From: Bacteroidota bacterium | GTDB taxonomy: Bacteria > Bacteroidota > Bacteroidia > CAMBQF01 | Length of the DNA stretch: 11,415 bases | Reading direction: 5' to 3' | Assembly: GCA_027483285.1 (NCBI GenBank) | Contig: JAIXUZ010000418.1 | Span: 1 to 11,415 of the forward strand | Shown: positions 11,368 through 11,415 of the stretch, piece by piece | Numbering within the stretch: position 1 is the first letter of the stretch | How the letters are laid out: every line of letters starts with the position of its first letter | Position numbers and translations under genes: made by a program | The notes under the pieces: generated by a model | The model's input: only the letters and a program-made list of their open reading frames with translations | Database searches by the model: none | Told to the model about the DNA's origin: nothing

Positions 11368-11415
11368 CCTTTTTCTTACATCAAACTTACATTGAAAACT
11401 TACATACCCTTACAT
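11359..11415 (-). repeat. Right inverted terminal repeat (57 bp)
   Basis: Reverse complement of 16-72 without a mismatch, carrying the same four ATGTAAG repeats (read as CTTACAT). The match ends at 11359, where the flanking bases diverge. The window stops exactly at the ATGTAAG end on this side, while the left side continues 15 bases further. This may mark the true terminus here or an incomplete assembly. Confidence 0.93.

Noticed and set aside
1..11415. CRISPR arrays, tRNA or rRNA genes, insertion sequences, integrase
   Set aside because: No regularly spaced repeats other than the terminal iterons, no cloverleaf or rRNA sequence, and no transposase or recombinase motifs were seen.

Overview
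The window looks like an essentially complete genome of a small tailless double-stranded DNA phage infecting a bacterium of the Bacteroidota. It is bounded by a 57-bp perfect inverted repeat (16-72 and 11359-11415), every supported gene lies on the + strand, and the genes are tightly packed with many start/stop overlaps. There are no tail, portal, large terminase, integrase or tRNA genes. Bacteroidota hosting is suggested by a perfect TAnnTTTG -7 element near the left end, the absence of convincing Shine-Dalgarno sequences, and A-rich leaders directly upstream of start codons (for example before 1348, 3944, 5165 and 6392). The phage identification rests on family-level motifs read by eye; no database search was possible.

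Layout, left to right. (1) 1-72: left terminus with four ATGTAAG repeats. (2) 94-1327: one promoter and five very small unknown genes, the first of which is readable only across a 9-A homopolymer frameshift; one small protein looks like a ribbon-helix-helix regulator. (3) 1348-2003: an acidic protein with a Cys/His cluster, closed by a strong intrinsic terminator. (4) 2025-3924: replication block: a basic Tyr-rich protein (terminal-protein candidate), a very short family-B-like DNA polymerase palm with a possible internal start for a separate C-terminal product, and a 38-residue zinc-ribbon protein. (5) 3944-5061: a membrane protein with an AT-hook, overlapping a packaging ATPase gene (Walker A and B). 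(6) 5101-8291: a hairpin/promoter-like element, a 33-residue membrane peptide, the probable major capsid protein with its own terminator, a membrane protein with a WDGTE repeat, an HExxH metallopeptidase and another single-pass membrane protein. (7) 8291-9431: lysis block: GH108-like muramidase, a small membrane-associated protein and a 51-residue holin-like protein. (8) 9428-10728: probable receptor-binding spike, a glycine-rich membrane protein and an unknown. (9) 10729-10929: a 201-bp gap with a nested inverted repeat. (10) 10930-11415: GIY-YIG nuclease whose stop codon lies inside the right terminal repeat.

How it may work as a whole (inference): inverted termini, a candidate terminal protein next to a PolB-like gene, and small replication accessories point to protein-primed linear replication as in phi29 and PRD1. 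The ATPase, capsid protein and abundant small membrane proteins fit an internal-membrane (PRD1/PM2/FLiP/autolykivirus-like) virion. The left end carries 15 bases outside the repeat that have no counterpart on the right, so at least one terminus is incomplete or the contig contains a short artefact. By eye the tetranucleotide GATC is absent from the whole window, which would mean strong selection by host GATC-cutting restriction.
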